Shown here: positions 34,005-42,602 of the stretch, piece after piece
How positions within the stretch are numbered: the stretch's first letter is position 1
How the letters are laid out: every line of letters starts with the position of its first letter
Source of the DNA: Cloacibacillus porcorum
GTDB lineage: Bacteria; Synergistota; Synergistia; Synergistales; Synergistaceae
NCBI RefSeq assembly: GCF_001701045.1
Contig: NZ_CP016757.1
Span: 947,501 to 1,011,500 of the forward strand
Reading direction: 5' to 3'
Length of the DNA stretch: 64,000 nucleotides
Program-made: the position numbers and the translations under genes
The notes under the pieces: generated by a model
What the model saw: the letters and a program-made list of their open reading frames with translations, nothing else
Databases searched by the model: none
Told to the model about the DNA's origin: nothing

Positions 34005-34766
34005 ATGACGGTCAAGGGGATGATTTTCAACATAGCGCACTACGCGGTACACGACGGACCGGGGATACGCACGACGGTATTCCTCAAGGGGTGTCCCGCG
34101 CGCTGTCTATGGTGCTGCAGCCCCCAGTCGCAGAGTTTTACGGCGGAACGTTCTCTGTCCGGCGAAAGAATATTTGGACGGGAGCTTACGGCGGAGGAGC
34201 TCTTTGCCGAGGTGCGGCGCGACGCGCCCTTTTGGCGGCGTTCGGGCGGAGGGGTCACCCTTTCCGGCGGCGAGGTGATGGCCCAGCCTGATTTTGCCGC
34301 GGCCTTTCTTGACCTCTGCCGCGCCCATAATGTTCACACGGCGATCGAGAGCTGTCTGTTTGCCTCTTTGGAGACGGTGACGCGTATCGCGGAGAGGACG
34401 GACTTTATACAGTTTGATCTCAAGGCGATGGAACCGTCGCTGCACAGGCGTCTCACTTCACTGGGAAACGAAAATATTCTTGAAAACGCCGCGGCGCTCC
34501 TGCGAAGCGGCAAACCTGTTCTCGTGCGCTTTCCGCTGATACCGGGTCTCAACGATACGGAGGAAAATCTTCGCGCGACCGGCCTCTTCCTTGAAGGGGC
34601 GAGGGCTGGCGTATCCCTTGAGATACTGCGCTATCACCGGATGGGAGTCGGTCTGTACGAGGAACTTGGGCGGCGCTATCCGCTGCCGGATGTCGAGCCT
34701 CCCACCGACGATGAATACGCCAGGGCGAAGAAAATTTTAAGCGATTATAAAATCATGGTTTTGTAG
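34005..34766 (+). CDS. Glycyl radical enzyme activase lacking the ferredoxin insert (partner of GRE2)
   Basis: A 253-aa radical-SAM activase. Cys30, Cys34 and Cys37 (GCPARCLWC) bind the SAM cluster, and the GGE motif is VTLSGGEVMAQPDF. Unlike the two other activases here, the roughly 50-60-residue segment carrying two auxiliary [4Fe-4S] clusters is missing: the sequence goes from SPQSQ through a short linker straight to the TAEELFAEVRRD helix. It keeps the catalytic core, so it should be active, as in PflA-type activases. It lies 21 nt before GRE2. Confidence 0.93.
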   Translation: MTVKGMIFNIAHYAVHDGPGIRTTVFLKGCPARCLWCCSPQSQSFTAERSLSGERIFGRELTAEELFAEVRRDAPFWRRSGGGVTLSGGEVMAQPDFAAAFLDLCRAHNVHTAIESCLFASLETVTRIAERTDFIQFDLKAMEPSLHRRLTSLGNENILENAAALLRSGKPVLVRFPLIPGLNDTEENLRATGLFLEGARAGVSLEILRYHRMGVGLYEELGRRYPLPDVEPPTDDEYARAKKILSDYKIMVL

Positions 34767-34787
34767 AAAAGGGAAGGATGAGCTGTA

Positions 34788-37160
34788 ATGATTAGAGAAG
34801 AGTCCGTGAAACGAATAGCTGGAATGAAGGAACGCATGATCACAAATTGCCCCACGGAGCTTTTACCGGAGCGGGCGCTGCTGGTCACCGAAGCATATAA
34901 ACTCTACGCCGCGGAGCCGCCGGTGCTGAAACGTGCCTATGCGCTGCGGCATATCCTGGAGAATATGACGCTTTTCATTGACGACGAAGAGCTCTTTGTC
35001 GGCCATAATTCACCGAAACCGCGTTCTCCTATCGCCTGTCCCGAGCTTGGCGCGCGCTGGATACTGGCCGACCTCGATAATTTTGCGACGCGCCCAGCCG
35101 ATTCGATCGGTATTACGGATGAGAATAAAAAGATTCTGCGCGAATGTCTTGAGGGCTGGCAGGAGGCCTCGCTTGACTCCGTAACCGCGGGCCTTGTCTC
35201 GGCGGAGGCCAGATCGGCGATAGCGGAGGCGATGATCACTGTCGGCGCGCAGGGGACGGCGCATGGCAATATCGCGGTGAATAACAAGAAGCTGCTGGAA
35301 AAGGGGCTTCGCGGCATTATCGATGAGATAGAGGCGAAGCTGGCCTCCTTTAAGCCGCGGTGTGCCGCCGACGGCAATAAGATCGACTTCTGGCGGGCGG
35401 CGAAGCTCTCGTGCGAGGCGGTAATCGCCTTTGCGCACCGTTATGCGGACGAAGCCCAGAGGCGGGCCGCGGCGTGTTCCGACCCCGTTCGCCGTGAGGA
35501 ATTGTACGAAATTGCGGCGGTGCTCAAGAGGGTGCCGGAATTTCCCGCCGCGAACTTCCGCGAGGCGCTGCAGTCGGTCTGGCTGATCTATGTGGTCACG
35601 CAGATCGAGGCCGACCCGCACGCGATGCTGCTGGGGCGCTTCGACCAGTATATGTATCCCTACTATAAAAATGACGTCGAAGCGGGACGGCTGACCGACG
35701 ATGAGGCCGTAGAGCTGCTGGCCCATATCTGGATCAAATGCACGGCGATCATCAAACTGATGGATTCGGTGACGACGCGGACCTTCGCCGGTTTTCCGCT
35801 CTTCCAGAATATAACCCTCGGCGGGCAGGGGCCTCGCGGCGAGGATGCCTGCAACGAGCTGACGGGGCTGATAATGGAGGCCGCCGCGGTCGCGCGGGTG
35901 CCGCAGCCGTCGCTTTCATTCCGCTATCATAATAAGGTCGATCCCGACGCGCTGCTCAAAGCCTGTGAGACGATCAAGCTCGGGCTTGGTTATCCCGCAG
36001 TCATGAACGACAACTGTATCATCCCCAAACACCTGATACGCGGCGCGACGCTCGAGGAGGCGCGGGGCTACTGCATGAACTGCGTGGAATCTGACATCGA
36101 GGGAGCCTGTGATTCGCGTTCCAACGGTGGTTATGTCAATCTGCCGAAGGCCTTCCTGCTCGCGCTGAACGACGGCGCGGACCCGGCGACGGGGCGGCAG
36201 GCCGGGCCGCATACGGGCAAGCTGGCGGACTTTAAGAACTTTGAGGAGCTTATGGTGGCCTTTGAATCCCAGGTCGCCTATTTCGTTGAGCTCATTGTGC
36301 GCGCCTACGACCTTATCGACGGAGCGCACGCCGCGCACGCCCCGGAGCCGTTCACCTCGGCGCTGCTCGACGACTGCATTGAAACCGGTCTTACCCGCCA
36401 GGAGGGCGGCGTGCGCTATAACTTCTCCGGCATCTTCGGCGTCGGCCTCGCCTCGGCCGCCGACGCGATGGCCGCCGTGCGAAAGGTGATCTTCGACGAT
36501 GGAAGTGCCTCGCCGGAGGCGCTGCTGAATGCGCTCCGGGATGATTTTGCCGGTGCGCCGGAGCTGAAAAAACTCTGCGAGGCGGCGCCGAAGTTCGGCA
36601 ACGACGACGATTACGCCGACCTCCTCGCACGCGACGCCTCGCACATCTTCTGCAAAGAGGTGGTGCAGTATCCCTGCATGCGCGGCGGCTTCTACATACC
36701 AGAGCTACATTCCGTCTCCACGCACGTCTACTTTGGCGAACTGACGGGCGCCACGCCTGACGGGCGTCCGGCGGCGACGCCGTTCTCCGACGGAGCCTCG
36801 CCGGTGGGCGGCCGTGACCGGAACGGTCCCACCGCCGCGGTCTGTTCGATGAGCAAGATCGACCACATGGAGGTTTTGCAGGGTGTGCTCTATAATCAGA
36901 AATTCTCGCCCTCGGTGCTCTCCGCGCCCAATTCGGCGGCGCTGCTTGCCGACTATGTCCGCGCCTGGTGCGACCTTGGCGGACACCATATACAGTTCAA
37001 CATCGTCTCATCAGATGACCTGAAGGAGGCGCAGCGGCAGCCGGACGACTACCGCGACCTTATCGTCCGCGTCGCCGGCTACAGCGCCTATTTCGCGGAG
37101 CTTAACGAGAACACGCAGAATGAAATTATCGCCCGTACCGAATATGAAGAGATGAATTAA
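34788..37160 (+). CDS. Glycyl radical enzyme (GRE2), eliminase/decarboxylase type
   Basis: A 790-aa GRE. The active-site pair is in NCVESD (Cys432, Glu434), and the radical site is RVAGYSAYF with Gly764. The C-x-E arrangement fits a dehydratase, lyase or decarboxylase and not pyruvate formate-lyase. The usual Gly before the Cys is Asn here (MNCVE), which differs from GRE1 and GRE3 (GCVET). It is only distantly related to its neighbour GRE3, so the operon holds two different GREs. AGGGAAGG lies upstream. The substrate is unknown. Confidence 0.92.
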   Translation: MIREESVKRIAGMKERMITNCPTELLPERALLVTEAYKLYAAEPPVLKRAYALRHILENMTLFIDDEELFVGHNSPKPRSPIACPELGARWILADLDNFATRPADSIGITDENKKILRECLEGWQEASLDSVTAGLVSAEARSAIAEAMITVGAQGTAHGNIAVNNKKLLEKGLRGIIDEIEAKLASFKPRCAADGNKIDFWRAAKLSCEAVIAFAHRYADEAQRRAAACSDPVRREELYEIAAVLKRVPEFPAANFREALQSVWLIYVVTQIEADPHAMLLGRFDQYMYPYYKNDVEAGRLTDDEAVELLAHIWIKCTAIIKLMDSVTTRTFAGFPLFQNITLGGQGPRGEDACNELTGLIMEAAAVARVPQPSLSFRYHNKVDPDALLKACETIKLGLGYPAVMNDNCIIPKHLIRGATLEEARGYCMNCVESDIEGACDSRSNGGYVNLPKAFLLALNDGADPATGRQAGPHTGKLADFKNFEELMVAFESQVAYFVELIVRAYDLIDGAHAAHAPEPFTSALLDDCIETGLTRQEGGVRYNFSGIFGVGLASAADAMAAVRKVIFDDGSASPEALLNALRDDFAGAPELKKLCEAAPKFGNDDDYADLLARDASHIFCKEVVQYPCMRGGFYIPELHSVSTHVYFGELTGATPDGRPAATPFSDGASPVGGRDRNGPTAAVCSMSKIDHMEVLQGVLYNQKFSPSVLSAPNSAALLADYVRAWCDLGGHHIQFNIVSSDDLKEAQRQPDDYRDLIVRVAGYSAYFAELNENTQNEIIARTEYEEMN

Positions 37161-37173
37161 GGGGGAACGAAAG

Positions 37174-39567
37174 ATGGAAAAACAGTATAGCTATCTGGAA
37201 CGAGTCAACAGGCTAAAAGAGAAGGTATTCGATACATATCCCGAAATAGACCTTGAGGACGCGAAGCTGCTGACGCAGAGCTTCCTTGAGACCCAGGGCG
37301 AGGCGCTGGTCACGCGCAAGGCTAAGGCCTTTCTTAAACAGTGCCAGGAAAAGAGCGTCAAAATCTGGGACGATGAACTAATCGTTGGCAACGCGGGCAG
37401 CAAGATACGCGGCGGCATCCTCTCCGCCGACGTCTGCTGGTCCGTCCTCGACCGCGAGCTCGAGACCATCAACACCCGCGAATACGACAAGTTCAGGCTG
37501 CTGCCCGAAGACAAAAAGGACTTCGAAGAGATCATCCGCCCCTACTGGAAGGGGCGCTCCAACTACGAAGAGTGGCTTGCGCGCATTCCTGCCGACGTCG
37601 CCGCTCTGCGCGACAACGGCGCCCTTTACATCGACAAAAAGGCCGTGCGCGGCTGGGGCGAAGTCACCGCCGGCTATGAATGGTTCATCAGCAACGGCGT
37701 CGAAGGTCTGCGCAAAAAGATACTCGCGCGCAAATCGGAGCTTGATGCGACAGTCCCCGGAGACTACGAGAAAGAGATATACCTTGACGCGCTGCTCATC
37801 GTCTGCGAGGGTATGGAGACCCTCGCGGAGCGTTACGCTATCGAGGCCGAACGTCTGGCGGCGCTGGAAGGCGACGGGCGGCGCAAAGCGGAGCTGCGCG
37901 AAATAGCGGCCGTATGCCGCCAGGTACCCGCCTATCCGGCGCGCACCTTCCGCGAGGCGATGCAGTCCTTCTACTTCTACCAGATATGCATCTTCATGGA
38001 ACAGAACGCCGCCGCCTACAACCCGGGGCGCATGGACCAATACCTCTATCCCTACTACAAAGCCGACCTCGAGGCGGGACGCATCACCGCCGAAGAGGCG
38101 CAGGAGCTCTTCGACTGCCTCTGGGTCAAATTCTCCGAACCCTGCCTCTTCCAGGACGCCAAATCCGCGGAATACGCCTCCGGCTACCCGATGTTCCAGA
38201 ACCTCTGCGCGGGCGGCGTAGACAGCATGGGGCGCGACGCGGTAAATGATCTCTCATACATGATAATCCAGGCGACGATGGACACCCAGCTCTACCAGCC
38301 CTCACTCTCCGTACGCTACAACATGGCGAAAAACCCCAACTCCTTCCTGCGTAAAATAGTCGAGCTGATGGCTATGGGCACCGGTTTCCCCGCCTTCCAC
38401 AATGACGAAGTCGGCATCCGCATGCTCATGAACAAAGGCATCCCCCTGCGCGAGGCGCTCAACTGGAACCCCGGCGGCTGCGTCGAGACCAACCTTGCGG
38501 GCAAAATACGCGGCTACTCGGCGCTCGCCGACATCAACCTCGGCAGTGTCATGGAATTCGTCATGCTCAACGGCAAATGCCGCAAAAGCGGCAAACTCGC
38601 GGGGGCGCAGACTGGAGACCCCACGACCTTCGCTGCCTTCGACGACTTCATGGCGGCAGTTAAAAACCAGCTCCATTACGTCATAAAAGTCGTCGTCAAG
38701 GCGAGCCACATCATTGACGACATCTGCATGGGGCGCCCCGTGCCGGCCCTCTCCATCAGCTTTGAAGAATGCATCGAAAACGCCAAAGACTACGCCTGGG
38801 GCGGCGCCAAATACAACACCGGCAACGGCATAATCTGCATCGGCGTCTCCGACCTCATCAACAGCGTCGCCGCCGTCAAACACCTCGTCTACGACACAAA
38901 AAGCGTTACAATGAAGCAGCTCCTCGCGGCCCTCGCCTCCGACTTCGCGGACGCGCCGGAAATACTGAAAGCCTGCCAGGAGGCCCCCAAGTACGGCAAT
39001 GACGATCCCTATGTAGACGGCATCGCGGCGGAACTCTTCTCCTACATCGCCGACGAGATAGAGAGCTACCGCAGTAAATTCGGCGTCATGACCCCCGGCA
39101 TCCTGCCCGTCTCCGGCAACACCCCCTTCGGTGTGGAAGTGGGAGCCCTGCCCTCCGGCCGCCGCGCGGGGAAACCGCTCGCCGACGGCGTCAGCCCCAA
39201 CGGCGGCACCGACGTCAACGGCCCGACCGCGGTACTCAAATCCGTGGCCAACATCCCGCATGACCGCTTCGTACAGGGTACGCTGCTCAACATGAAACTC
39301 GACCCGCAGATGGTGAACAACGAAAACGGCATCCGTCAGATCATGGCGCTGCTTAAAAGCCTCTGTACCCTTGGCGTCTACCACGTTCAATTCAACGTCG
39401 TCGATCAGAAAAAACTCCTTGAGGCCCAGGCCCATCCCGAAGAATACCGTAACCTGCTTGTGCGCGTCGCCGGTTACACAGCCTTCTTCGTAGAGCTTGG
39501 CAAAGAGGTGCAGGACGACATCATCGCGCGCACCGTACAGAGCGAAAACGTCGTCTCCTGCGGCTGA
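37174..39567 (+). CDS. Glycyl radical enzyme (GRE3), HypD-like, paralogue of GRE1
   Basis: A 797-aa GRE with GCVET (Cys436, Glu438) and RVAGYTAFF (Gly767). It is strongly similar to GRE1 along the full length (for example WKGRSNYEEWLA, KKAVRGWGE, FMEQNAA, YNPGRMDQYLYP), yet its codons are GC-rich like the surrounding chromosome while GRE1 is AT-rich. Both probably act on the same or closely related substrates. GGGGGAAC precedes the ATG, 13 nt after GRE2. By similarity to HypD around the active site a hydroxylated pyrrolidine substrate is plausible but unproven. Confidence 0.93.
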   Translation: MEKQYSYLERVNRLKEKVFDTYPEIDLEDAKLLTQSFLETQGEALVTRKAKAFLKQCQEKSVKIWDDELIVGNAGSKIRGGILSADVCWSVLDRELETINTREYDKFRLLPEDKKDFEEIIRPYWKGRSNYEEWLARIPADVAALRDNGALYIDKKAVRGWGEVTAGYEWFISNGVEGLRKKILARKSELDATVPGDYEKEIYLDALLIVCEGMETLAERYAIEAERLAALEGDGRRKAELREIAAVCRQVPAYPARTFREAMQSFYFYQICIFMEQNAAAYNPGRMDQYLYPYYKADLEAGRITAEEAQELFDCLWVKFSEPCLFQDAKSAEYASGYPMFQNLCAGGVDSMGRDAVNDLSYMIIQATMDTQLYQPSLSVRYNMAKNPNSFLRKIVELMAMGTGFPAFHNDEVGIRMLMNKGIPLREALNWNPGGCVETNLAGKIRGYSALADINLGSVMEFVMLNGKCRKSGKLAGAQTGDPTTFAAFDDFMAAVKNQLHYVIKVVVKASHIIDDICMGRPVPALSISFEECIENAKDYAWGGAKYNTGNGIICIGVSDLINSVAAVKHLVYDTKSVTMKQLLAALASDFADAPEILKACQEAPKYGNDDPYVDGIAAELFSYIADEIESYRSKFGVMTPGILPVSGNTPFGVEVGALPSGRRAGKPLADGVSPNGGTDVNGPTAVLKSVANIPHDRFVQGTLLNMKLDPQMVNNENGIRQIMALLKSLCTLGVYHVQFNVVDQKKLLEAQAHPEEYRNLLVRVAGYTAFFVELGKEVQDDIIARTVQSENVVSCG

Positions 39568-39568
39568 T

Positions 39569-40510
39569 ATGGAAAACCGCGGCGAAACAGCCGGCTCCGT
39601 CCTGCGCATAGAAAAAAGCTCCATTCACGACGGAGACGGCCTGAGGACCGTCCTCTTCCTCAAAGGCTGCCCATTGCGCTGCCTCTGGTGCTCCACGCCG
39701 GAGTCGCAGCGCATGGTGCCCGAGCGCGGCCTCTCGCGTGAAAAATGCCTGCGCTGCGGGCGCTGCGTGGAACAATGCCCGCAGGGGGCGCTCACCATGG
39801 GAGAGGACGGCATAAACTTTGACCGTAACAGATGCGCTGGCTGTCTCAAATGCGCCTCCGTATGCCCCTCATCGGCCGTCGTGCCCTACGGCAAAAAAAT
39901 GACGGCGAATGAGGCGGTGTGCGAAATCGCGAAAGACGAAATATTCTACTTCCACTCCGGAGGCGGGCTCACCGTAAGCGGGGGAGAGCCCCTCGACCAG
40001 AGCGGATTCGTCCGCGAAGTGCTTGCCGGCTGCTGCGAGCGCGGTATCGACTGCGCCATCGAAAGCAGCTTCTTCGCGCCGTGGGAGAAAATAGAGCCGC
40101 TGCTGCCGTACATCAGCCTGCTCCATGTGGACATAAAACATCCCGACGCGGAAAAACACAAAAAACTCATCGGCGTCGACAACGGCCTGATCCTTGAAAA
40201 CATCAGGCGAGCCGACGGCGCGCCCTATGACTTCGGCCTTGTGATACGCACGCCGCTCATACCGGGTATAAACGACGGAGACGAAGATATCGTGAAACTC
40301 GCGGAGATCGTGAAGGGATTAAAAAAGCTGCGTTTCATGGAATTTCTCGCCTATCACCGTTTGGGGACGGAGACCTACAAAAGACTCGGCCTCGACTATC
40401 CTCTTGCGGAGATAAAGACGCCTGACGCCGCCTACATGCGGCGCAAGGCTGCGGTATTCAAAAGTGCCGCAGGTGTGACCGTGAAGATTAACGGCAGCAT
40501 ATTTGAATAG
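39569..40510 (+). CDS. Glycyl radical enzyme activase with ferredoxin-like insert (partner of GRE3)
   Basis: A 313-aa activase with SAM-cluster cysteines 34, 38 and 41 (GCPLRCLWC), two extra [4Fe-4S] cysteine sets (CLRCGRCVEQCP, CAGCLKCASVCP) and SGGEPLDQSGF. The ATG at 39569 is 1 nt after the GRE3 stop; an earlier in-frame ATG at 39497 would lie inside GRE3 and is rejected. It is closely similar to the activase of GRE1, matching the GRE1/GRE3 paralogy, and ends the operon. Confidence 0.94.
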   Translation: MENRGETAGSVLRIEKSSIHDGDGLRTVLFLKGCPLRCLWCSTPESQRMVPERGLSREKCLRCGRCVEQCPQGALTMGEDGINFDRNRCAGCLKCASVCPSSAVVPYGKKMTANEAVCEIAKDEIFYFHSGGGLTVSGGEPLDQSGFVREVLAGCCERGIDCAIESSFFAPWEKIEPLLPYISLLHVDIKHPDAEKHKKLIGVDNGLILENIRRADGAPYDFGLVIRTPLIPGINDGDEDIVKLAEIVKGLKKLRFMEFLAYHRLGTETYKRLGLDYPLAEIKTPDAAYMRRKAAVFKSAAGVTVKINGSIFE

Positions 40511-40553
40511 AAAAGCGGCCCGCCTTAGAGTGTAAAAGGCGGGCCGCTTTTTT
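40511..40553. terminator. Strong bidirectional terminator
   Basis: A 14-bp stem (AAAAGCGGCCCGCC and complement) with a 13-nt loop and T-runs on both strands. It separates the GRE operon from the convergent aminotransferase gene. Confidence 0.92.
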
Positions 40554-40575
40554 ATATCATATTTTAAGTGCTGTG

Positions 40576-41748
40576 TTACTTCCTGCCCATCCGCAGCCTT
40601 TCGATGAAGCGCGCGATGCGCGCCATAGCCTCTTTTAGCTCCTCGATGGAATAGGCGTATGAGATTCTCACATATTTGTCGCCGCAGGCGCCGAAGGCCG
40701 AGCCGGGAACGACCGCGACATTCTCCGCCTCCAGCAGCTTGGTGCAGAACTCTTCGGAGCCCATGCCGAACTCGGAGATGTCGGGGAATACGTAGAAGGC
40801 GCCGAATGGTTCGAAGCAGGGCAGCCCCATCTCGCGGAATGCCTCCATGAGGAAGCGGCGGCGCTGGTTGTATGACTCCGCCATGGTGCAGATATCCCGG
40901 TCCCCATTCTTGAGCGCCGATATCGCGGCGTACTGGCTCATCGTCGGCGCGGACATGATGCCGAACTGGTGCACCTTCAGCATATATTCTATTATCCCCG
41001 CGGGGCCGCAGGCGAAGCCGAGACGCCAGCCCGTCATCGCGTACGACTTGGAGAAGCCGTTTATGACGATCGTACGCTCAAGCATTCCCGGAAGCGAGGC
41101 GATGCTCACATGACGGTCCCTGTATGAAAGCTCGCTGTAGATCTCGTCGGAGATGACGAGCAGGTCGTGCTTGATGATGATCGGTACAAGTTTTTCAAGG
41201 TCTTCTCGCTCCATTATCGCCCCCGTCGGGTTGTTGGGATAGGAGATGAGCAGAGCCTTGGTATTCGGCGTGATCGCCGCCTCAAGCTGTTCGGGCTGAA
41301 GGCGGAACTCCGTCTCCGCCGTCAGCTCTATCGGAACGGGAACGCCGTCTGAGAGCAAAATGCAGGGTTCGTAGGAGACGAAGCAGGGCTCGGGGTATAT
41401 CACCTCGTCGCCGGGGTTCAGGATCGCGCGCAGGGCGATGTCGATGGCCTCGCTGCCGCCGACCGTCAGCACTATCTCATGCTTGGGGTCGTACGTAAGT
41501 CCGTACTTGCGCTTCATGAAGCGAGCTATCTCCTCGCGGAGCTCAATGAGCCCCGAGTTGGAGGTATAGAAGGTGCGCCCCTTGTGCAGCGAATAGATGC
41601 CCTCTTCACGGATATGCCAGGGGGTGTCGAAATCCGGCTCTCCGACGCCGAGCGAGATGACGTCCGGTATCTCGTTGGCAATGTCAAAGAGGCGGCGTAT
41701 ACCTGACGGCTTTATCTTCTTTATCTTGTCGCAGATGAAATCTCTCAC
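40576..41748 (-). CDS. PLP-dependent class I aminotransferase
   Basis: A 390-aa fold-type I aminotransferase of the aspartate/aromatic group. Landmarks are SLGVGEPDFDTPWHI, the conserved SYPNNPTG Asn region, the Asp/Tyr pair ISDEIYSELSY, the PLP lysine in NGFSKSYAMTGWRLGF and the carboxylate-binding Arg in YVRISYA. The start is a GTG overlapping the stop of the upstream Lrp gene by 4 nt (GTGA). It should transaminate amino acids to 2-oxo acids during amino-acid fermentation. Confidence 0.9.
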   Translation of the reverse strand: MRDFICDKIKKIKPSGIRRLFDIANEIPDVISLGVGEPDFDTPWHIREEGIYSLHKGRTFYTSNSGLIELREEIARFMKRKYGLTYDPKHEIVLTVGGSEAIDIALRAILNPGDEVIYPEPCFVSYEPCILLSDGVPVPIELTAETEFRLQPEQLEAAITPNTKALLISYPNNPTGAIMEREDLEKLVPIIIKHDLLVISDEIYSELSYRDRHVSIASLPGMLERTIVINGFSKSYAMTGWRLGFACGPAGIIEYMLKVHQFGIMSAPTMSQYAAISALKNGDRDICTMAESYNQRRRFLMEAFREMGLPCFEPFGAFYVFPDISEFGMGSEEFCTKLLEAENVAVVPGSAFGACGDKYVRISYAYSIEELKEAMARIARFIERLRMGRK

Positions 41749-42239
41749 GGCGTCACCACCATCCTCATATCTTTTTTCGGGGCCGTCAGCAGTATCCCGT
41801 GGTCCTTATAGCGCACAAGCACGATATGCGTCGCCGTGCTCTGTACCTCCTCGATGACCGCGAGGCGCGAGGAGACGAAGTTCGCGATCTCCTTCATCGT
41901 AGCCTTTTTGAGGATCACCGAGAAGTCGTAGCCGCCCGACATGAGGTAGAGGGACTCCACCTCGGGGTACTGGTATATCTTCTCGGCGATGCGGTCGAAG
42001 CCCTCGCCGCGCTGTGGTGTGACTTTGAGCTCGATCAAGGCTGAGATCTTTTCGTCGTCCGTCTTGTCCCAGTCTACAAGCGCGTGATAGCCGCAGATGG
42101 TGCGCTCTTTTTCCATCATCTCGATCTCGTTCTTGACCTCCGAAACATCCATGCCCAGCATGACGGCGATATCCTTCGCCGTATATCTGGCGTTTTTTTC
42201 AAGAAGCCGAAGTATCTCTTCCCTCTGCTTACTGTCCAT
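41745..42239 (-). CDS. Lrp/AsnC-family transcriptional regulator
   Basis: A 164-aa regulator with an N-terminal helix-turn-helix (residues 5-50, REEILRLLEKNARYTAKDIA) and a C-terminal RAM ligand domain (SLYLMSGGYDFSVILK). It probably senses an amino acid and controls the coupled aminotransferase; the stop and start overlap implies co-translation. GGAGGATTTTCAGG lies upstream. The palindrome at 42349-42365 is a candidate site for it. Confidence 0.9.
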   Translation of the reverse strand: MDSKQREEILRLLEKNARYTAKDIAVMLGMDVSEVKNEIEMMEKERTICGYHALVDWDKTDDEKISALIELKVTPQRGEGFDRIAEKIYQYPEVESLYLMSGGYDFSVILKKATMKEIANFVSSRLAVIEEVQSTATHIVLVRYKDHGILLTAPKKDMRMVVTP

Positions 42240-42348
42240 CCTGAAAATCCTCCGAAAAATAAATTTTATCTAAAAAAGGCGCGTTTGCGGCGCTGTTTTT
42301 TCGTGCCGTATTACTGGAACAAAGCGGCCCGGTAAAAACTCTCACGCG

Positions 42349-42365
42349 AAACAAAGACTTTGTTT
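42349..42365 (-). promoter_or_regulatory. 17-bp palindrome upstream of the Lrp gene
   Basis: AAACAAAGACTTTGTTT is a perfect palindrome around a single central base, 110 nt before the Lrp start. It may be an autoregulatory site. The rest of the 42240-42515 gap shows only AT-rich sequence without a gene. Confidence 0.4.
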
Positions 42366-42518
42366 TTGATTTCCAAACCGCGCAATATAAGAGATAATTC
42401 TGCGTCTTTTGTTAAAAAGAGTCAAGCGCGAATTTTAAAAATTGCAGGCTCACCATTTATGTACGGTAGGAATGGTATGCAATTAGTGTGAAAAGAAGAG
42501 TTTGTGGCGTAAATATAG

Positions 42519-42567
42519 AAAGAAACCTCCCACCAGTGGCTTATAAGCCGCGGAGGGAGGTTCTTTA
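42519..42567 (-). terminator. Terminator after the M20 amidohydrolase gene
   Basis: Inverted repeat AACCTCCC / GGGAGGTT with a further GGC-TTATAA-GCC tip, flanked by A- and T-rich sequence (TTTCTTT on the minus strand). It lies about 36 nt past the stop codon. Confidence 0.75.
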
Positions 42568-42602
42568 TTACTGCCTGATATGCCCGCCTGTTTAAACGGC
42601 GG

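Noticed and set aside
36241-36630. Overlapping open frames on both strands within GRE2
   Set aside because: They are Arg/Pro/Ser-rich shadows of the conserved GRE coding frame.
38302-39624. Long minus-strand open frame (440 codons) antisense to GRE3
   Set aside because: It mirrors a GC-rich, strongly conserved GRE gene; the product is compositionally odd and has no domain. Long antisense frames are expected at this GC content.
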